This document shows, in pieces, positions 60,565 through 64,000 of a stretch of 64,000 nt of DNA (position 1 is its first letter; each line of letters opens with the position of its first letter). The DNA comes from Paramacrobiotus metropolitanus (lineage: Eukaryota > Tardigrada > Eutardigrada > Parachela > Macrobiotidae): NCBI RefSeq assembly GCF_019649055.1, contig NW_026570271.1:124001-188000 (forward strand), given 5' to 3'. The notes beneath the pieces were generated by a model that was not told where the DNA came from, made no database searches, and saw nothing but the letters and a program-made list of their open reading frames with translations. The position numbers were made by a program, and so were the translations under genes.

Positions 60565-63500
60565 CTGTTATGCAAACATTATTAGCAAATCGAAAATATG
60601 GGACTACAACAATATTACGGAAATAACTGTTACGGCTGGAAATGTTCCGCTACTTTGCACGCAGCACGTTTAATAATACCGCATTGATAACGTATTTTCT
60701 AATGGACGCCTGCGTCAAGCTAACAGCAGCATAACTCTGTCTTGTTTACAAAACTGGATCCAGGTTCAGCTTTCGCCGGTTATGCTGCGCGAACTTAAAA
60801 AAATAATTACTGAAATAAACCATATTCGCAACCGAAACAGAATATTATGATTTCCATTTTCTCAGAAAACTTAATTGGAGATGATTTTTGTGTACGAGTT
60901 TAAATTTTCACGTTACAGTAAATTATAGTTATTGTGAATTAATAGGCTCTTCGCTGCCGCCATTTTTTCCGAACCCGATCATTTAAAATTCTTGTAGGAG
61001 GGCGGTTATAGACGCTCTTGTTTTCTACCGAAGGTGAATTCGATCACAGATAAGTTTTGCACAAATCCTTAGAAACGTTTTACAAATTTACGTGGATTTA
61101 GCGACAACTGCATTTAAGGCACATAGTAATTATACCCGAAGGCCAAAAGCGGACAATAGTAATATTATTCGTAAAAAAATTAATGTTTAGTCTCAGTGCG
61201 ACGGTGCGATGCCTCTTTACAGCAGGCAGTTGAGGATGCACTGAACCTCAGCTAGGTCCTGGCTAGGATACACCCAGGATATTCTTGCCGCTGTGCCGAC
61301 AGCATAGACGTTGGGGTCAAGATCGTAGGTCCATGCGTTAAAAAATTACAGCATACAGATTACAGGTTAAGAAATTACAAATACCAGGCGAATAATTTAA
61401 TAAACTGTTTTCACATTTAACGGCCAGATTTTATGGGCTAATTTAAATCCAAGACAAATGCTGTTACCGAAGGTTCGGCCTTCAGATAACAAGGCTCGTA
61501 ATTTGCCTGCATCATGCTGCATGTGATGCCATAAATAGGTCCACACCGGAAGTAGTTCAAGTATCATTATAGAAACTTGTTTGTTGTCGTGTATTATATG
61601 CGAATCGTGAATAAGACATAAAACAGTATCCAAAAATTTACAGCAGATCCACACATATGAAACTAAAAAAAGTATTTCAACATTTGCGACGTAAAAACTT
61701 ACCAGGAATATTTACTTCGTGTGCAAATGAGTAATTTACGTCACATGTGTAGTCCCTGTCGTAACACGACGGCCGATAAACAAGATTTAAGTAATTTCAA
61801 GATTTAAATGGCTTAATTAATTTTTCATCCATAGGAAGTCCGACGTGATAAGTTAGCGCCGTATCACTAAAATTAGCACTGAAATTAGCACTGAAATTAG
61901 CACTAAAATTAGCACTGGAATTAGCACTGGAATTAGCATTAAGCCTTTCCAAAAGATTAGCCAACGCGGATTAAGTTATATTTGTACAACCACCCCGGAA
62001 AAGGTGCAATAAAGGCCATAATGGGTTTGCTACCGGACGATACCCAAAAATCCGAATTTCGACTAACAAAACAAAAGAAAACAAAAGAAAATCCTATTGA
62101 GATTTGAGGTTAGTAAGCGCGACCCTTTGCAGCAGCAGGGCGAAATCACGGCGCCGTAGACTGCTATCATACGGTCTAATTTGAATAAATTTCCTCCACC
62201 ATGCCGAGTAGGCTCACAACAGAGACGGGTCAACAGCTGACCTCTTTCTTACGGCTAGTTACCCGGCCGAGTTAATGGAGTACGCAGCGGTTTACTCGGG
62301 AAATAACCAATTACTCTGCCCATGCGTGAGCAGCTTTGTTATAATAGAATCCCTTGTCTTGTAATTACCAGCCAAGGGATCACAGCCCGCAAACGTTAAC
62401 AAGCAAAAATGTAGAATTTGTTAATTATAATAACACTTTGCTGCTACCGACTGACTACGTTTGTAACTGATGCAGATCTTGTTCGACAAACAAATCCTTA
62501 TTCAGGTGTCAACACGCCCTGTTATTCAGGTATTATCTTGCCTCTTAGCTAGCTGAACGAGAACTAACTTACGTACTTTATATGTCGCTGTTGTACACCA
62601 GTATACCTAAGTTGATAGGTAACCGAATAAAATGTAAAGTATAGCAGGCCCCTCTATTCCACGATCGGTACAGAGTAGGTTGGATACTTCGGCGCCCCAT
62701 TAACGCAGCTCGGCTGTTTTGGCATTAATTAGCGCATTTGTAACATAATACAGTTTTCTATAATTTACTCGTAAGTTTGCAATATTTGATTGCAGGATAA
62801 ACTTCTTTTTATAACGAAAATCATAAAAGAAAACAGTAACAATTTTGAAACGGTTCCAAATTAGCTAACCTTTTATACTGTCACACCGAGCGGTTGTAAG
62901 TTTTTTCAAGTACCGGAAGTCCCAGATTTTTCTCCGTATCAAAAAAAGTTTCAGCTTGAAGTTTTCAGTGAGATATTAATCGCGTTATATGGGAAAGGAA
63001 TTTCCACAAGAGTTCAGGCTAGCATGAATGTAATAATTTCACGCCATTGTCTTTACCGTCCTGCTTCGGCCGTTTGAAAAAGTCGTTTCAATTGCCTTTG
63101 CCGTTTAGTAACCGTGAAAGTTTAAAGTACCGTCGACACATTGCCGTTTTCAGGCTTTTCAGGGTTTTTACTGCAAGTTCGCACATAGTTGAAAACGCGA
63201 GAAAAAGCACAAAATCTAAGTCAGAAGAGTACGCAAGAACGATGTTTCCGGCGCACTGCTGTTAACGTTGACAGTGCTGGCGTCGGCGTCAACAACCACT
63301 ACTTTTGTCGTTTTTCATTACGCTTTCTTCTGCTCGGTTTTTTTCGGCCGCCATTAAGTTTGGCCACATCACACTCCGCACTTCCGTTTGCACCTACTCG
63401 TGAACAAAATTCAGCCCCAGCGAAGCTGCTTCTCTGCTGCTCTTCTTCAATCAAAATTTTGCTGATAATTTGCTGGTAAAGTATATGTATGTACATTTTT

Positions 63501-63990
63501 ATACAACCACATCCTCCGGAAAGCCTATATTTTTTTGTCAGATTATATCTGAAAACGATTAGAGCATCTTATTTCCAGCACCTCTGCTGCTTTCGGAGCG
63601 CTACAAGGTTGACATTTGTGGGTTAATCTGTCAAAAAGTTGCTTAAATTTCTTTGTCGCCCCTAAAAAACCTATGTAAGAAAACACAGGTTTATTACATA
63701 CATACTCTATGTAATAAATCTAGGAAACATCAGAAGGAAAACATGTAGTACATATTACCTCGGTTTATTACATAACCTGCGTAATAAAACTGAGAAAACA
63801 TACGAAAAGATACAAAAACCTAAGAAAACACAAGAGTAACAAAAACATAAGGCAAACGTAAGAAGATACTAAAATCTGCTACAAATTTTTCGTTCTAAAC
63901 TTCTAATATGTACATTGTCAGAGCGCTGGTCATTCTTCTTCGAGGCCGACGTTACCAGAGAATACGTGCAAAATATACCGCGCTATTAAT
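59610..63990. repeat. Segmental duplication 2, right copy, second part
   Basis: Matches 44925-49130 at an offset growing from about 14.68 to 14.84 kb. Differences include a repeat expansion at 61868-61948 and about 210 extra bases at 63325-63545. It continues to the window end. Apart from F's core exon I see no gene in it. Confidence 0.85.
61868..61948. repeat. 12-13-bp tandem repeat ATTAGCACTRAA
   Basis: About seven units in a row. The aligned place in the other duplicate (about 47,200) has one unit only, so the array grew after duplication. Confidence 0.9.
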
Positions 63991-64000
63991 AAGTTTGCTT

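Noticed and set aside
1-64000. LTR retroelements, LINE reverse transcriptase or capsid-bearing elements
   Set aside because: I saw no reverse transcriptase, integrase, protease, capsid or packaging motifs and no long terminal direct repeats in any frame listed.

Overview
This is eukaryotic nuclear DNA, most likely from an invertebrate animal. It is AT-rich, its coding exons are short and bounded by GT-AG introns of a few hundred bases, it has no operons, and it is full of small DNA transposons. I cannot name the species from the sequence.

The main content is a local cluster of a multi-exon gene family that I do not recognise, here called A to F. The core exon encodes up to four tandem helix-turn-helix (HTH) units, a basic patch and an acidic/Cys-rich linker. 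Later exons carry a short repeated helical module and, in A, B and C, a C-terminal two-zinc-knuckle domain. Gene models are supported by reading phase: nearly all exon borders are phase 1, and the last intron of A, B and C is phase 0. Genes A (2.3-5.65 kb, minus) and B (17.3-21.4 kb, minus) are fully open across three exons (833 and 820 codons from the start I chose). C (31.3-35.4 kb, plus) has five exons and is damaged. D (36.1-42.1 kb, minus) is a long chain of phase-1 cassette exons. E (45.0-45.9 kb, minus) and F (58.1-60.6 kb, minus) are decayed or partial. They look like putative DNA-binding regulators, but no function is shown.

Two segmental duplications built the cluster. About 12 kb containing A (1.7-13.3 kb) is repeated as B's block (16.7-28.8 kb). 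A block containing E (43.9-49.1 kb) is repeated, with large insertions, at 50.2-52.5 and 59.6-64.0 kb. Because the blocks are old copies of each other, several transposon insertions can be seen against an empty site.

Mobile elements include a 3.1-kb PIF/Harbinger transposon at 54.0-57.1 kb (a transposase with a complete DDE triad but one frame change, plus an open three-exon Myb-like partner), sitting between exons of F. There is a 2.58-kb TTAA-flanked inverted-repeat element with another element nested in it, a 564-bp fold-back element with a 9-bp target duplication, a 292-bp mariner-type MITE, a 939-bp inverted-repeat element enclosing a tRNA-like gene, and two further fold-back elements. 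A perfect 72-bp palindrome lies at the left edge of the second 12-kb block. Minisatellites are common, and the motif CCTAAGAAA recurs inside several elements. Long intergenic stretches hold only decayed duplicated sequence.
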